NCBI RefSeq assembly: GCF_003355155.1 | Contig: NZ_CP031320.1 | Location: 7,876,715 to 7,940,714, forward strand | DNA from: Streptomyces armeniacus | GTDB taxonomy: Bacteria; Actinomycetota; Actinomycetes; Streptomycetales; Streptomycetaceae | Reading direction: 5' to 3' | DNA: 64,000 nucleotides | The notes under the pieces: generated by a model | Databases searched by the model: none | What the model was told of the DNA's origin: nothing | What the model saw: the letters and a program-made list of their open reading frames with translations, nothing else | Shown: one piece after another, positions 17,985 through 27,642 of the stretch | How positions within the stretch are numbered: position 1 is the first letter of the stretch | Layout: each line of letters opens with the position of its first letter | Translations under genes and position numbers: made by a program

Positions 17985-18443
17985 ATGACCGAAAAGCCCG
18001 CACCCCGCACCCTGTCCGACGACGCGCTCTCCGAACTGCTGAGCACCCAGCAGTTCGGCACCCTCGCCACGAACAAGCGCAGCGGCCACCCCCATCTCAC
18101 CACCATGGTCTACAGCTGGGACGCCGAGGAACGCGTCGTGCGGTTCTCCACCACGGCCGACCGCGTCAAGGTCGCCCAGCTCCGGCGCGACCCGCGCGCG
18201 GCCGTGCATGTCCCGGGCGGCGACGTGTGGTCGTTCGCCGTAGCCGAGGGCGAGGCGGAGGTCTCCGAGGTCACGACCACGCCGGGTGACGCGACCGGGC
18301 GTGAACTGCTCGCGATGGTGCCCGAGGCGGCGAAGCCGGAGGACGAGCGTGCGTTCCTGGAGGAGCTGGTCGCCGAGCGCCGCGTGGTCATCCGGCTGAA
18401 GGTGTCCAGGCTGTACGGGACGGCACTCGACATCAGTGGCTGA
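17985..18443 (+). CDS. PPOX-class F420-dependent oxidoreductase-like protein
   Basis: The 152-residue split-beta-barrel protein has LSTQQFGTLATNKRSGHPHLTTMVYSWD at the start, VVRFSTTADRVKVAQLRRDPRAAVHV in the middle and VIRLKVSRLYG near the end. These are hallmarks of the pyridoxamine-phosphate-oxidase-like/F420-binding family. It binds flavin or deazaflavin F420; the natural substrate is unknown. It is convergent with the following VOC gene. Confidence 0.85.
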   Translation: MTEKPAPRTLSDDALSELLSTQQFGTLATNKRSGHPHLTTMVYSWDAEERVVRFSTTADRVKVAQLRRDPRAAVHVPGGDVWSFAVAEGEAEVSEVTTTPGDATGRELLAMVPEAAKPEDERAFLEELVAERRVVIRLKVSRLYGTALDISG

Positions 18444-18479
18444 ACGGGCATCGGCCGGCCAATTGCCGCGGTCCGGCGG

Positions 18480-18917
18480 TCAGTTCTTCTTCAGCTCCTG
18501 GGCGAGCATGACGAGGATGCCGCTGGGGCCGCGGACGTACGTGAGCTTGTACACGCCCTCGTAGGTCGCCACGCCGCGGAGCGGACGGCATCCGTGCTTT
18601 GCGGCAGTCTCGAGGGCTTCGTCGATGTCGTCGACGGAGAAGGCGACGCGATGCATGCCGATCTCGTTCGGAAGAGTGGGCTCCGTCTCGATCGCTTCGG
18701 GGTGGATGTACTCGAAAAGCTCAAGATGTCCCTGGCCCTCCGGCGTCTGGAGCATCGCGATTTTGGCGTGATTGCCATCAAGTCCGACGGCGGTGTCGGT
18801 CCATTCACCACTGACCGTGTCCCGGCCGAGGACCGTGAGGCCGAGGTCGGTGAAAAAGGAGATCGCTGCTTCGAGGTCCCGGACTGCGATGGCGACGTTC
18901 TCAAGTTTGATGGCCAT
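18480..18917 (-). CDS. VOC-family glyoxalase-like protein
   Basis: The 145-residue protein carries MAIKLENVAIAVRDLEAAISFFTDLGL, GHLELFEYIHPEAIETE, HRVAFSVDDIDEALE and VRGPSGILVMLAQEL. His, Glu and related metal-ligand positions of a methylmalonyl-CoA-epimerase/glyoxalase-type site are visible. The ATG at 18917 is preferred over one three codons upstream (18926). It is divergent from the aldo-keto reductase. Confidence 0.85.
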   Translation of the reverse strand: MAIKLENVAIAVRDLEAAISFFTDLGLTVLGRDTVSGEWTDTAVGLDGNHAKIAMLQTPEGQGHLELFEYIHPEAIETEPTLPNEIGMHRVAFSVDDIDEALETAAKHGCRPLRGVATYEGVYKLTYVRGPSGILVMLAQELKKN

Positions 18918-18968
18918 GGGCGGCATGCTACCGAGCCGGGCCGCTCGGACCCTTCCTCCGAATTTGCG

Positions 18969-18984
18969 TTGGAGCGCACTCCAA
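18969..18984. promoter_or_regulatory. MerR-type dyad in the AKR promoter
   Basis: TTGGAGCGCACTCCAA is a perfect 6+4+6 dyad 17 bases upstream of the AKR ATG. This half-site form (TTGGAG..CTCCAA) is typical of operators bound by MerR-family regulators that sit in front of AKR/SDR genes in actinomycetes. No MerR gene is in this neighbourhood. Confidence 0.6.
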
Positions 18985-19001
18985 TTCCTAGGTTCGGAGG
19001 C

Positions 19002-20012
19002 ATGCGATACATCAAACTCGGAACGACCGGGCTGGAAGTCTCCGCCATCGCCCTCGGCTGCATGAGTTTCGGCGAGCCGGACCGGGGCGGCGAGCCCTGG
19101 TCGCTGGGCGCGGACGCCAGCCGGGACATCATCAAGCAGGCCCTCGAGGGCGGCGTCAACTTCCTCGACACGGCCAACGGGTACAGCGCGGGAAGCAGTG
19201 AGGAGATCGTCGGCCAGGCGGTCAAGGACTTCACCCGGCGCGAGGAGGTCGTTCTCGCCACCAAGGTCTGGATGCGGATGCGCCCCGGCCCGAACGGCGC
19301 CGGGCTGTCCCGCAAGGCGATCTTCGCCGAGCTCGACGCCTCCCTGAAGCGGCTGGGGACCGACTACATCGACCTGTACCAGATCCACCGCTGGGACTAC
19401 GGCACCCCGATCGAGGAAACCCTCGAGGCGCTGCACGACGCGGTCAAGTCCGGGAAGGTCCGCTACATCGGGGCCTCTTCCACGTACGCCTGGCAGTTCG
19501 CCAAGGCCCTGTATCTGGCCGACCTGAACGGCTGGACCCGGTTCGTGTCGATGCAGGACCACTACAACCTCATCCACCGCGAAGCAGAACGGGAGATGCT
19601 CCCGCTCTGCGCCGACCAGGGCATCGGCGTGATCCCGTGGAGCCCGCTGGCGCGGGGCAGGCTGACGCGGACCCGGGACACCGCCACGGCGCGTGCCGAG
19701 ACCGACGAGGGCGGCAGGATCCTCTACCGCGACGAGGACCAGGCAGTGGCCGAGCGCGTCCACGAGATCGCGGGCAAGCGGGGTCTGTCCCCGGCCCAGG
19801 TCGCCCTGGCCTGGGTCATGCGCAACCCGGTGGTGACCTCGCCCATCGTCGGGGTCACCAAGCCGGCCCAGCTGGCCGACGCGGTCGCCGCGGTGGACGT
19901 CGAACTCGACGAAGACGAGGCCGCCTACCTGGAGGAGCCCTACCAGCCGCACGAGGCCGCCTACCTGGAGGAGTCCTTCTACAAGCAGCGCCCTGCGGCG
20001 GGCTCCCGGTAG
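19002..20012 (+). CDS. Aldo/keto reductase
   Basis: The 336-residue AKR has an intact catalytic tetrad: Asp and Tyr in NFLDTANGYSAGSSEE, Lys in VLATKVW, His in LYQIHRWD. The NADPH-binding end SPIVGVTKPAQLADAV is also present. Near the C-terminus the segment EAAYLEE is duplicated (DEAAYLEEPYQPHEAAYLEESF), lengthening the normal end by about 11 residues. CGGAGG lies just before the ATG. A MerR-type dyad in the promoter suggests inducible expression. Confidence 0.9.
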   Translation: MRYIKLGTTGLEVSAIALGCMSFGEPDRGGEPWSLGADASRDIIKQALEGGVNFLDTANGYSAGSSEEIVGQAVKDFTRREEVVLATKVWMRMRPGPNGAGLSRKAIFAELDASLKRLGTDYIDLYQIHRWDYGTPIEETLEALHDAVKSGKVRYIGASSTYAWQFAKALYLADLNGWTRFVSMQDHYNLIHREAEREMLPLCADQGIGVIPWSPLARGRLTRTRDTATARAETDEGGRILYRDEDQAVAERVHEIAGKRGLSPAQVALAWVMRNPVVTSPIVGVTKPAQLADAVAAVDVELDEDEAAYLEEPYQPHEAAYLEESFYKQRPAAGSR

Positions 20013-20048
20013 TCCGGGCTACCGGCAGTCCGGGCTACCGCCGGGCCG

Positions 20049-20627
20049 TCAACGAGTGGTCGCGGCGTACTGGTCCGACTCCAGCTCGAACACCCGCACT
20101 CGCCGACCGCAGGTGGGATTGACGGTCTCGCGGACCGGACGCATCCCCAGCTTGGTCATGATCCGTTCGGAGGCGCCGTTGCCCACTTGGGCGATGCTGA
20201 CGATCCGCTCCAGCCCTCGGTCCTCGAACCCGAACCGTACGGCTGCCGCGGCGGCCTCGGTGGCCAGGCCCTGCCCCCAGTGGGAACGTCCCAGCCGCCA
20301 GCCGACCTCAACCGCCGGCAGTACCTCCGGCAGGAACTCGGGCACCGAGAGGCCGGTGAACCCGGCCAGTTCGCCGGTGGCCCGGATCTCCACGGCGAAC
20401 AGGCCGAAGCCCCGTGACTCCCACTCGCTCTCCCACGCCTGGACCGCGCCGCGGGTCTGCTGCTCATCCCGGACACTGCCGTCCCGGATCCACCGCATGA
20501 CCTCGGGGTCGCCATTGACGGCGGCCATGGGCGCGACGTCTTCCTCGCGCCAGCGGCGCAGGATCAGACGGGGCGTCTCCAGCGTGACCACCGGCCCATT
20601 CTGGATCACGAACGGGGTCCCCGCCAT
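20049..20627 (-). CDS. GNAT acetyltransferase (RimJ/RimL type)
   Basis: The 192-residue protein includes VTLETPRLILRRWREEDVAPMAAVNGDPEVMRWI, the CoA-binding VGWRLGRSHWGQGLATEAAAAAVRFGF, and IVSIAQVGNGASERIMTKLGMR. These are the standard family landmarks. The ATG at 20627 is preferred; another at 20693 would add 22 residues without family similarity. Confidence 0.87.
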   Translation of the reverse strand: MAGTPFVIQNGPVVTLETPRLILRRWREEDVAPMAAVNGDPEVMRWIRDGSVRDEQQTRGAVQAWESEWESRGFGLFAVEIRATGELAGFTGLSVPEFLPEVLPAVEVGWRLGRSHWGQGLATEAAAAAVRFGFEDRGLERIVSIAQVGNGASERIMTKLGMRPVRETVNPTCGRRVRVFELESDQYAATTR

Positions 20628-20762
20628 CCTCGGGGTCGCCGGTCCGGTTCTGCGGGGCTCGCTGTCAGAGCCGCCGCGTAGAGTCCTGACCATGGGGCCG
20701 GTACCGGGGCCCCAGCACCGGAGAACGGCAGCCTCCCCGGTCTGCACGGGGGTGGTTACGGC

Positions 20763-20895
20763 CTAACTGTATTGACCCGCAGGGTTGTTGACGCGGGTGA
20801 TGGGCGGGTGTCCGTCGAGTGCGGTGTGGCAGCGGTGGTGGTTGTAGGTGTGGAGGAAGTTTGCCAGGGCTGCGGTTCGCTCGGTGTTCGAGGTA
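20763..20895 (-). mobile_element. C-terminal fragment of an IS481-type transposase
   Basis: On the minus strand about 43 codons end with FLHTYNHHRCHTALDGHPP then ITRVNNPAGQYS and a stop at 20763. This is the characteristic C-terminus of Streptomyces IS481-family DDE transposases. The upstream (N-terminal) transposase sequence is missing and replaced at about 20895 by PKS sequence, so this marks either an IS insertion remnant or an assembly break at a repeated IS. Confidence 0.82.
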
Positions 20896-23800
20896 CCCTC
20901 ATCACCCACACCCCCACCCAACTCACCACCGCCCTCACCCACCTCACCAACAAACAGCCTGACGAGGTGTCACCCCGCCCGGCGCGCATCCGTCCGGGCC
21001 GCGTGGCCTTCGTGTTCCCGGGGCAGGGTTCGCAGTGGCCCGGCATGGCCCGCGCGCTGCTGACCTCCTCCCCGGTCTTCGCGGAGGAGATGGAGCGGTG
21101 CGCCGAAGCCCTCACCCCGCACACCGGCTGGAACCTCCTCGACACACTCCACGGCACCCCCGACGCACCCTCCCTCGACCGCGTCGACGTGGTGCAGCCC
21201 GCGCTGTTCGCGGTCATGGTGTCGCTGGCCGCGCTCTGGCGCTCGTACGGCGTCGAGCCCGACGGGGTCGTGGGCCATTCCCAGGGGGAGATCGCCGCGG
21301 CCTTCGTGGCGGGCGCCCTGAGCCTCGAGGACGCCGCCCGTATCGTCGCGCTGCGCAGCCGGGAGATCGCCACACTCGGCGGTACGGGCGGCATGCTGTC
21401 CGTCGCACGCCCGGCGGCGGAGGTACGTACCATGCTCGCGACGGCGCCGGGGCTGTCCGTCGCGGCGGTCAACGGCCCCTCCTCGGTGCTGGTTTCGGGC
21501 GACCGCGAGGCGCTGGAAGCCTTCCACGAGGATTGCGTCGCGGAGGATGTCTGGGTCCGGCGGATCCCGGTCGACTACGCCTCGCACTCCCCGCACATCG
21601 GGGCGCTGCGGGAACGGCTCACCGCCGTGCTGGCACCCGTACGTCCCCGCTCCGCGTCCGTGGCCTTCCACTCCACGGTCACCGGCGAGGAGACGGACAC
21701 CACCAGGCTCGACGCCGGCTACTGGTACACGAACCTGCGCAGCCCGGTGCTGTTCGAGGAGACCGTCCGGGCGATGGCGGACCAGGGGTACGGGTGTTTC
21801 GTCGAGGTCAGTCCGCACGCCGTCCTCACGGCCCCGCTCGCGCAGTCGCTGGAGCCGCTCGGCGGCGACCCGGTGATCGTCGGTTCCCTCACCCGTGACC
21901 ACGGCGAGCTCGGCGACTTTCTGGCCTCCGTGGCCGAGGCGTGGGAGGCGGGGGTTCCCGTCGACTGGTCGGCCGCGTCGCCCGTACGGAACGCTCCCCG
22001 TGTCGAGGTGCCCGGCTACGCCTTCGTACGGCAGCGGTTCTGGGTCGGTGGCGGCGACGCCGAGGGCGCGCCCGGTGCGGGGATGAAGCCGGCCCGCCAT
22101 CCGTTGCTGGCCGGTCACATGCGACTGGCAGGCGGCATGGGCCACTTGTTCACGGGCCGGGTCTCAACGGAGGCGCTGCCCTGGCTGGCAGACCACACCG
22201 TCTTCGCGGAGGTCGTCGTTCCGGGGACGGCGGTGGTGGAACTCGCGGCGAGCGCCGGTGCCTGCCTGGAGCGTCCCTCCGTGGCCGAACTCACCCTGGA
22301 GGCCCCGCTTCTCGTGCGCGACGAGGCGGTCGGCCTCCAGCTGCACGTGCAGGAGCCCGACGACACGGGGGAGGCGGCCTTCACCCTGCACGCGGAGGAC
22401 GGCGCGGGAGGCTGGACCCGGCACGCCTCCGGGACGCTGGGCCCGCGGTCCGCCCGTACGCCGAACGGGCCGCCGGAGGAGGCGGGTTCCGAGGTGCCGG
22501 AAGGCGCGGCACCGCTCTCCCTGAGCGGGCTCTACGACCGGCTGGCCGACCGGGGCATGGGGTACGGCCGCACCTTCCGCGGACTCCGCGCGGCGTGGCG
22601 GCTCGGTGACGGCATCCACGCGGAGATCGCGCTGGACGACGGTGGTCCGGAGCCTGACCCCCGCCACCTGGTCCACCCCGCGCTGCTCGACGCGGCGTTC
22701 CACGCCTCGTTCGCCGAGCGGGACGACGGGGACTCGGACGAGGCGCTGCTGCCGTTCGCATGGTCGGGCGTACGCCTCCACGGAAGCGAACGGGCGCCGC
22801 GCTCCCTGCGGGTGCGGCTCACCCCGCTCGGCCAGGACACGGTGCGGATGACGGGTTGGGACGAGGCGGGCAGGGTCGTGGTCACCGTTGACTCGGTGAC
22901 GGCTCGCCCGGTGTCCCTCGCGACGCTGGCCGGTACGCGGCCCGCCGCGGCCGACTGCCTGTTCGCGGTGGACTGGACGCCCGCGGGCCCGACGCCCGCC
23001 GCTGTGCCGGCGGACCGCATGGCGGTGATCGGCGGTCCGGAGCCGGAGTTCGGCGACCCGGCCGTCCGCTCCTGCCCCGGCCTCGCCTCGCTGGCGGCGC
23101 CGGAGGAAGGGGCGGCGGAGCCACCGGCGTGGGTCCTCGTACCCGTCCGCACGCCGGAGGGCGGCACGCCGGCGGAGGCCGCCCGTACCGTCACGCACCA
23201 GGTCCTCTCGCTGCTACGGGACTGGCTGGCCGCCGACCGCCCGCCCGCGTGCCGGCTCGCCCTGGTCACCCGCGGCGCGGTGGCCGCGCGGCCCGGCGAG
23301 GGAGCCGACCCCGCGCTCGCGGCGGTCTGGGGGCTGGTCCGCAGCGCGCAGGCCGAGCATCCGGACAGCTTCGCCCTGGTCGACCTCGGCACCGAGTCCG
23401 ACGCGTCGCTGCTGGGCGGCGCCCTGGCACTGGACGAGCCCCAAGTCGCGCTGCGCGACGGTACGTTCCTGGTGCCGCGGGCCGCGCGACGACCGGCCCG
23501 TACCGACGGGAGGCTGTGCGACCCGGAGTCCACGGTCCTGGTCACCGGCGGCACGGGCGGCCTGGGCAGCGTGGTCGCCCGGCACCTGGCGCGCGAACAC
23601 GGCGTACGGCACCTGCTGCTGGCCAGCCGGCGCGGGATGTCCGCCGACGGAGCCCCCGCCCTCGTCGAGGAGCTGACGGATCTGGGCGTACGGGTCCGGG
23701 TCGCGGAGTGCGACGTCTCCGATCGCGACGCGGTCGCCGCCCTGCTCGCCTCGGTACCCGAGGAGCATCCGCTGGGCGCCGTCGTGCACTCCGCGGGTGT

Positions 23801-24761
23801 CCTCGAGGACAGCCTGATCACCTCGCTGACCGGCGCGGCACTCGACCGGGTGCTCCGGGCCAAGGCCGACTCCGCCTGGCATCTGCACGAGCTGACGGCG
23901 GGAACGGCGGGAACGGCGAACACGGCGGAGAGCAGCCTGGAGGCCTTCGTGCTGTTCTCGTCCCTGGCGGGAGTGCTCGGCGGGCCGGGGCAGGGCAACT
24001 ACGCCGCGGCAAACGCCTTCCTCGACGCGCTCGCCGCGGCACGGCGGGCGGCCGGACTGCCCGCGACATCCCTCGCGTGGGGGCTGTGGGAGCAGCCCGG
24101 CGACATGACGGGTCACCTCAGCGAGAGCGACACGTCGCGGCTGGCCGGCAGCGGCGTGGTCGCCCTGTCCGCCGAGGAGGGGCTCCAGCTGCTGGACGCG
24201 ACCCTCGGCACCCCCGAGGCCGTACTGCTGGCCGCCCGCCTCGACCTGGCGGCCGTACGCACGCAAACGGAGGCCGGCATGGCGCCACCGCCGCTGCGGG
24301 GGCTGCTCCGTGACGCCCCGTCCGGCGGGGCGCCGAACGCGGGCGCGACCGTCGAGGCGCTTGCCGGGATGTCCGCCGGCGACCGTGAGAACGAGGTGCT
24401 GCGCCTGGTACGGGGCGAGACCGCGGCCGTCCTGCGGTACCCGGACGCGGACGCGGTGCCACCGGACCGCCCCCTCAAGGACGTCGGGCTGGACTCGCTC
24501 GGCGCGGTGCAGCTGCGCAACCGTCTCAACACCGCCACGGGACTGCAGCTGCCGGCGACCGTGATCTTCGATCACCCCACGCCGCGCACCGTCGCGTCGC
24601 TCGTCCTGCGGGAACTGTTCCCGTCCGACGACCCGCCGGCCCACGCCGGGACCGGCCCGGAAGACCACGGCGGCGCCTTCGACCCCGCCGCCGGCATCGA
24701 CGACCTCGACGCCGAAGAACTCGTCCGCCTGTCACTCCGCGGCGACCGCGACGACCTTTGA
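20895..24761 (+). CDS. Modular type I polyketide synthase: AT-DH-KR-ACP, ketosynthase missing
   Basis: This is the 3' part of a PKS gene starting in the KS-AT linker. The acyltransferase (about 21008-21890) has [10 protein letters not shown] and the YASH motif, predicting methylmalonyl-CoA. The dehydratase (about 22100-22900) has [10 protein letters not shown] in place of the usual HxxxGxxxxP, plus LLDAAFHA. There is no enoylreductase. The ketoreductase (about 23530-24200) has GGTGGLG, VLED (the B-type LDD position) and the Ser-Tyr-Asn active site [19 protein letters not shown]. The ACP (about 24400-24600) has [12 protein letters not shown]-terminal docking tail follows. The module would add a methylmalonate-derived unit and reduce it to a hydroxyl or alkene. 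The frame's upstream ATG lies in antisense transposase sequence and is not real. Confidence 0.9.
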   Translation, partial: TLITHTPTQLTTALTHLTNKQPDEVSPRPARIRPGRVAFVFPGQGSQWPGMARALLTSSPVFAEEMERCAEALTPHTGWNLLDTLHGTPDAPSLDRVDVVQPALFAVMVSLAALWRSYGVEPDGVVGHSQGEIAAAFVAGALSLEDAARIVALRSREIATLGGTGGMLSVARPAAEVRTMLATAPGLSVAAVNGPSSVLVSGDREALEAFHEDCVAEDVWVRRIPVDYASHSPHIGALRERLTAVLAPVRPRSASVAFHSTVTGEETDTTRLDAGYWYTNLRSPVLFEETVRAMADQGYGCFVEVSPHAVLTAPLAQSLEPLGGDPVIVGSLTRDHGELGDFLASVAEAWEAGVPVDWSAASPVRNAPRVEVPGYAFVRQRFWVGGGDAEGAPGAGMKPARHPLLAGHMRLAGGMGHLFTGRVSTEALPWLADHTVFAEVVVPGTAVVELAASAGACLERPSVAELTLEAPLLVRDEAVGLQLHVQEPDDTGEAAFTLHAEDGAGGWTRHASGTLGPRSARTPNGPPEEAGSEVPEGAAPLSLSGLYDRLADRGMGYGRTFRGLRAAWRLGDGIHAEIALDDGGPEPDPRHLVHPALLDAAFHASFAERDDGDSDEALLPFAWSGVRLHGSERAPRSLRVRLTPLGQDTVRMTGWDEAGRVVVTVDSVTARPVSLATLAGTRPAAADCLFAVDWTPAGPTPAAVPADRMAVIGGPEPEFGDPAVRSCPGLASLAAPEEGAAEPPAWVLVPVRTPEGGTPAEAARTVTHQVLSLLRDWLAADRPPACRLALVTRGAVAARPGEGADPALAAVWGLVRSAQAEHPDSFALVDLGTESDASLLGGALALDEPQVALRDGTFLVPRAARRPARTDGRLCDPESTVLVTGGTGGLGSVVARHLAREHGVRHLLLASRRGMSADGAPALVEELTDLGVRVRVAECDVSDRDAVAALLASVPEEHPLGAVVHSAGVLEDSLITSLTGAALDRVLRAKADSAWHLHELTAGTAGTANTAESSLEAFVLFSSLAGVLGGPGQGNYAAANAFLDALAAARRAAGLPATSLAWGLWEQPGDMTGHLSESDTSRLAGSGVVALSAEEGLQLLDATLGTPEAVLLAARLDLAAVRTQTEAGMAPPPLRGLLRDAPSGGAPNAGATVEALAGMSAGDRENEVLRLVRGETAAVLRYPDADAVPPDRPLKDVGLDSLGAVQLRNRLNTATGLQLPATVIFDHPTPRTVASLVLRELFPSDDPPAHAGTGPEDHGGAFDPAAGIDDLDAEELVRLSLRGDRDDL

Positions 24762-24774
24762 GATAGGACCCTCG

Positions 24775-25449
24775 ATGGCTGTTGACAACGACGAAGTCCT
24801 GGCGGCTCTCCGCTCGACGATGAAGGAGAACGCCCGGCTACGGCACAAGGACGAGATGTCCCGCGAGCCGATCGCGGTGGTCGGCATGGCGTGCCGCTTC
24901 CCCGGCGGGGCGGACTCACCCGAGGAGCTGTGGCAGTTGCTGGCCGAGGGCCGGGACGCGATCTCCGCCTTCCCCACCGACCGCGGCTGGGACCTCGACG
25001 AGATCTACCATCCGGACCCGAGCCACCCGGGGACGAGCTACGTGCGGTCGGGCGGATTCCTCCCGACCGCGACACAGTTCGATCCGCGCTTCTTCGGCAT
25101 CAGCCGGCGCGACGCGCTGGCGATGGATCCGCAGCAGCGGCTGCTGCTGGAGGGCGTGTGGGAGGCGTTCGAGGACGCGGGCATCGACCCCGAGTCCAGG
25201 CGCGGCACCGACACCGGCGTCTACGCCGGCGCCATGTTCCAGGACTACTCGTACCTCGCCCGCGCCAACGCCGGGCAGGTGGCCGGCCGTTGGGGGGTGG
25301 GCACCCTCGGCAGCTTCGTCTCGGGCCGGGTGGCGTATACGTACGGGTTCCAGGGCCCCGCCTTGACCATCGACACCGCCTGCTCCTCCTCCCTGGTCGC
25401 CACCCACCTCGCCATCCAATCCCTCCGCAACGGCGAAACCACCCTCGCC
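24775..25449 (+). CDS. Type I PKS, N-terminal docking domain and partial ketosynthase
   Basis: The start lies 13 bases after the previous PKS stop and opens with an N-terminal docking helix ([19 protein letters not shown]). The KS follows: [45 protein letters not shown], and the active-site Cys in [22 protein letters not shown]. It breaks off about 25 residues after the catalytic cysteine, inside a stretch that is nearly identical between PKS modules. There the sequence changes to unrelated Gly/Ser/Pro-rich DNA. The two KS histidines and the rest of the gene are missing. The coupling and docking ends suggest this protein follows the previous PKS in the assembly line. Confidence 0.9.
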
Positions 25450-25762
25450 ACGTGCGGTGGGCGGCACCGGGGCGACGAACGCCGGCAGCAGCCCGAGCAG
25501 CACCGCCGCCGCGGGCCACAGCGGGAGTTCGGGCGCGGCCAGCGGCACGGCGGGCGGCTGGAGCGCCGCGGGCCACCCCCCGTCGGCCCCGACCAGCACC
25601 CCCCCCCCGGCCGCCCCCGCACCGGCCGGCAGCCAGGCGCCCGGGCCCCAGCGGCCCGGGCGCGGCCAGGCACCCCAATTCCCCCACCCGCCAACGAAAG
25701 GCACCCGCACGCCATGTCCGCACACATCCACAGCCACATCCAGCACGCCCCGCCACCACTGA
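25450..25762 (+). CDS. 3' end of an unidentified gene: Gly/Ser/Ala/Pro-rich tail
   Basis: After the PKS break the frame with strong G/C third positions reads [20 protein letters not shown] and continues as a disordered Ala/Pro/Ser-rich tail to a stop at 25762. It overlaps the start of the metallopeptidase-VWA gene by about 49 bases in another frame. The upstream part is missing. By analogy to other VWA loci it could be the tail of a MoxR-type AAA ATPase, but no ATPase motif is visible. Confidence 0.4.
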
Positions 25763-27537
25763 CCGAGGACGAGAAGGCCGCCGCCCGTTGGGAAGACGAC
25801 GGCGGGCCCGCCCCGCAGTTCCCTTCCGCGCGGCACGAGGACCAGTGGCTGCGCATCTCAGCCGCACTGACCGGCCGCCTTCCCCAACTTGCCGACCATC
25901 ACGACGTCTTGGTCACCTGCAAGCCCGGCACCCGCTCCGGCGCCCCCGCCGCGTTCTTCCAGGTCACCGCCGAGCTGGAGCTCGACGCGAACCTGTTCGC
26001 CCCTCTGGATCCCGCCACCATCGACCCCGCCCGCCCCGGCGACGAGGAACGCTATCCCGCCGTGTGGGGAGCCGTCGTCCACGAGGCGGCGCACGCGGCA
26101 CACAGCGCTTGGACAACCCCGCCCGAGCTGCGTGGCACGGCCGTGGACACCGCCGCAGAGATCCTGGAGGAATCCCGCGCCGAACGCGCCCACCTCCAGC
26201 GCCGTCCCGCCGACCGCAGCTACCTCCGCTCAGCTGTGGGCGCGTTGGTGATGCCCGGCTTCACCACCCAGACGCCTTGCGACCCCTGGCAGGCCGCCAC
26301 GGCAGCAGGTCTCCTCCTGGCCCGCCGCGACACCGGCGTACTCGACCCGGACGAAGTCGAACCGCTGGAGCACGTCCTCACCGGCGTCCTCGGCATCGAC
26401 ACCCTGAGCACCCTCGCCAAGATCTGGCAGGCCGTGCACACCACTGCCGACACCGACCAGCCCGGGATGATCGAGCACGCCCGAGCCTGGTGCCAAGCAC
26501 TCGGCACCGACCCGTACGAGCCCGCCCCCTCTTCGGGCGAGACCGCAGCAGCCAACGGCCGTTCAGGGGCACTGTCCGAAGCAGTCGGCGAAGTCATCGT
26601 CAGCGTGACCGCACACGAGACGCAGGCCGCCAGGGCCGAGCAGCAGGCTCGGGCCGCAGCGGCCGAACGCGCCCGCGTCAAGGCGGAACAGGCCGCACAG
26701 CAACGACAGTCCGCCCGGACCGCCGAGAAGGTCTTCACGCCCGGCGCACGCCCGCATGATCCCCGGGGCGGCACCGTCGGCCGCTCGCCGGTGATCGGCA
26801 CACGCCCGCCCGGAGCCGGAGAGAAGTCGGCTGCCGGGCGGCTGGCCCGGGCGCTGCGGGCCGCCGCCCACCGCGAACGTACCGCCACCGTCACCGCCTC
26901 GGCCGCCCCACCCGGACGCCTCAACATGCGCGCCGCACTGGCACGGGAGGCACAGAAAGCCGCAGGCGCCACCCCCACCGCCCGCCCCTGGCGCCACACC
27001 CGCCATCACCACAACCCCGACCCGCCGCTGCGCGTCGGCATCGCGGTCGACGTCTCCGCATCGATGAAGGAGGCCGAGGGCCCCATCGCCTCCGCAGCCT
27101 GGATCCTCGCCAAGGCAGCCGCACTCACCGACCCCGACTCCCGCGCCGCCACCGTGGCGTACGACCACGCGCTGACCGCGATCACAGCGCCGGGGCGCAC
27201 ACCCGGCCATGTCACCCAGTTCCGGGCCAACGGCAGGGGCCACAGCCTTGCCGAAGCCACCGACGCCCTGACCTCCGGACTCGAACTGACCCGGCCCGGC
27301 ACGGCACGCCTGCTGGTGGTTGCCTCCGACGGAATCTACGGCCGCACCGACAGGGCACGAGCCGCCGCCCGCATCGCGGCGCTACGCAAAGCCGGGTGCG
27401 CCGTCCTGTGGCTCGCCTTCCGGCCCGGCGCCTGCCCCATCTCCGGCGCCACGTTCCTCGAACTCACCGACCCCGCCCAGGCCGCAGCAGTCATCGGCAA
27501 CGCCGCCACCGCAGCACTCACCGACACCCGCACCTGA
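25714..27537 (+). CDS. Putative metallopeptidase with C-terminal VWA domain
   Basis: The 607-residue protein starts [24 protein letters not shown]. Residues about 120-135 contain a zincin-like HExxH motif, [16 protein letters not shown]. The middle is helical and Ala/Arg/Gln-rich (about 285-330). The C-terminal third is a von Willebrand A domain with the MIDAS motif in [16 protein letters not shown] and [11 protein letters not shown]. The layout resembles the DUF2201/VWA-like family of predicted metallopeptidases that work with MoxR ATPases. The open frame continues upstream into the PKS fragment, but homology and composition place the start at 25714. The role is unknown; proteolysis coupled to a metal-dependent adhesion module is inferred. 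Confidence 0.8.
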   Translation: MSAHIHSHIQHAPPPLTEDEKAAARWEDDGGPAPQFPSARHEDQWLRISAALTGRLPQLADHHDVLVTCKPGTRSGAPAAFFQVTAELELDANLFAPLDPATIDPARPGDEERYPAVWGAVVHEAAHAAHSAWTTPPELRGTAVDTAAEILEESRAERAHLQRRPADRSYLRSAVGALVMPGFTTQTPCDPWQAATAAGLLLARRDTGVLDPDEVEPLEHVLTGVLGIDTLSTLAKIWQAVHTTADTDQPGMIEHARAWCQALGTDPYEPAPSSGETAAANGRSGALSEAVGEVIVSVTAHETQAARAEQQARAAAAERARVKAEQAAQQRQSARTAEKVFTPGARPHDPRGGTVGRSPVIGTRPPGAGEKSAAGRLARALRAAAHRERTATVTASAAPPGRLNMRAALAREAQKAAGATPTARPWRHTRHHHNPDPPLRVGIAVDVSASMKEAEGPIASAAWILAKAAALTDPDSRAATVAYDHALTAITAPGRTPGHVTQFRANGRGHSLAEATDALTSGLELTRPGTARLLVVASDGIYGRTDRARAAARIAALRKAGCAVLWLAFRPGACPISGATFLELTDPAQAAAVIGNAATAALTDTRT

Positions 27538-27642
27538 ACGACTCCGGACAGGTGCCGGTGCCACCTGCGGCACCGGCACCCCCGGGCCACGCGAACCCGC
27601 GCACCCCGTAACACTCACCCCCGTACGGAAGGACAACCAGCC

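Noticed and set aside
20772..20895. N-terminal extension of the PKS upstream of the KS-AT linker
   Set aside because: It is antisense to the conserved C-terminus of an IS481 transposase and has no PKS similarity.
24775..27537. A single 920-residue protein joining a ketosynthase and a VWA protease
   Set aside because: The frame is open by chance across the break at about 25450. The KS stops mid-domain, the intervening stretch has its G/C-third-position coding signal in another frame, and the VWA protein has its own start at 25714.
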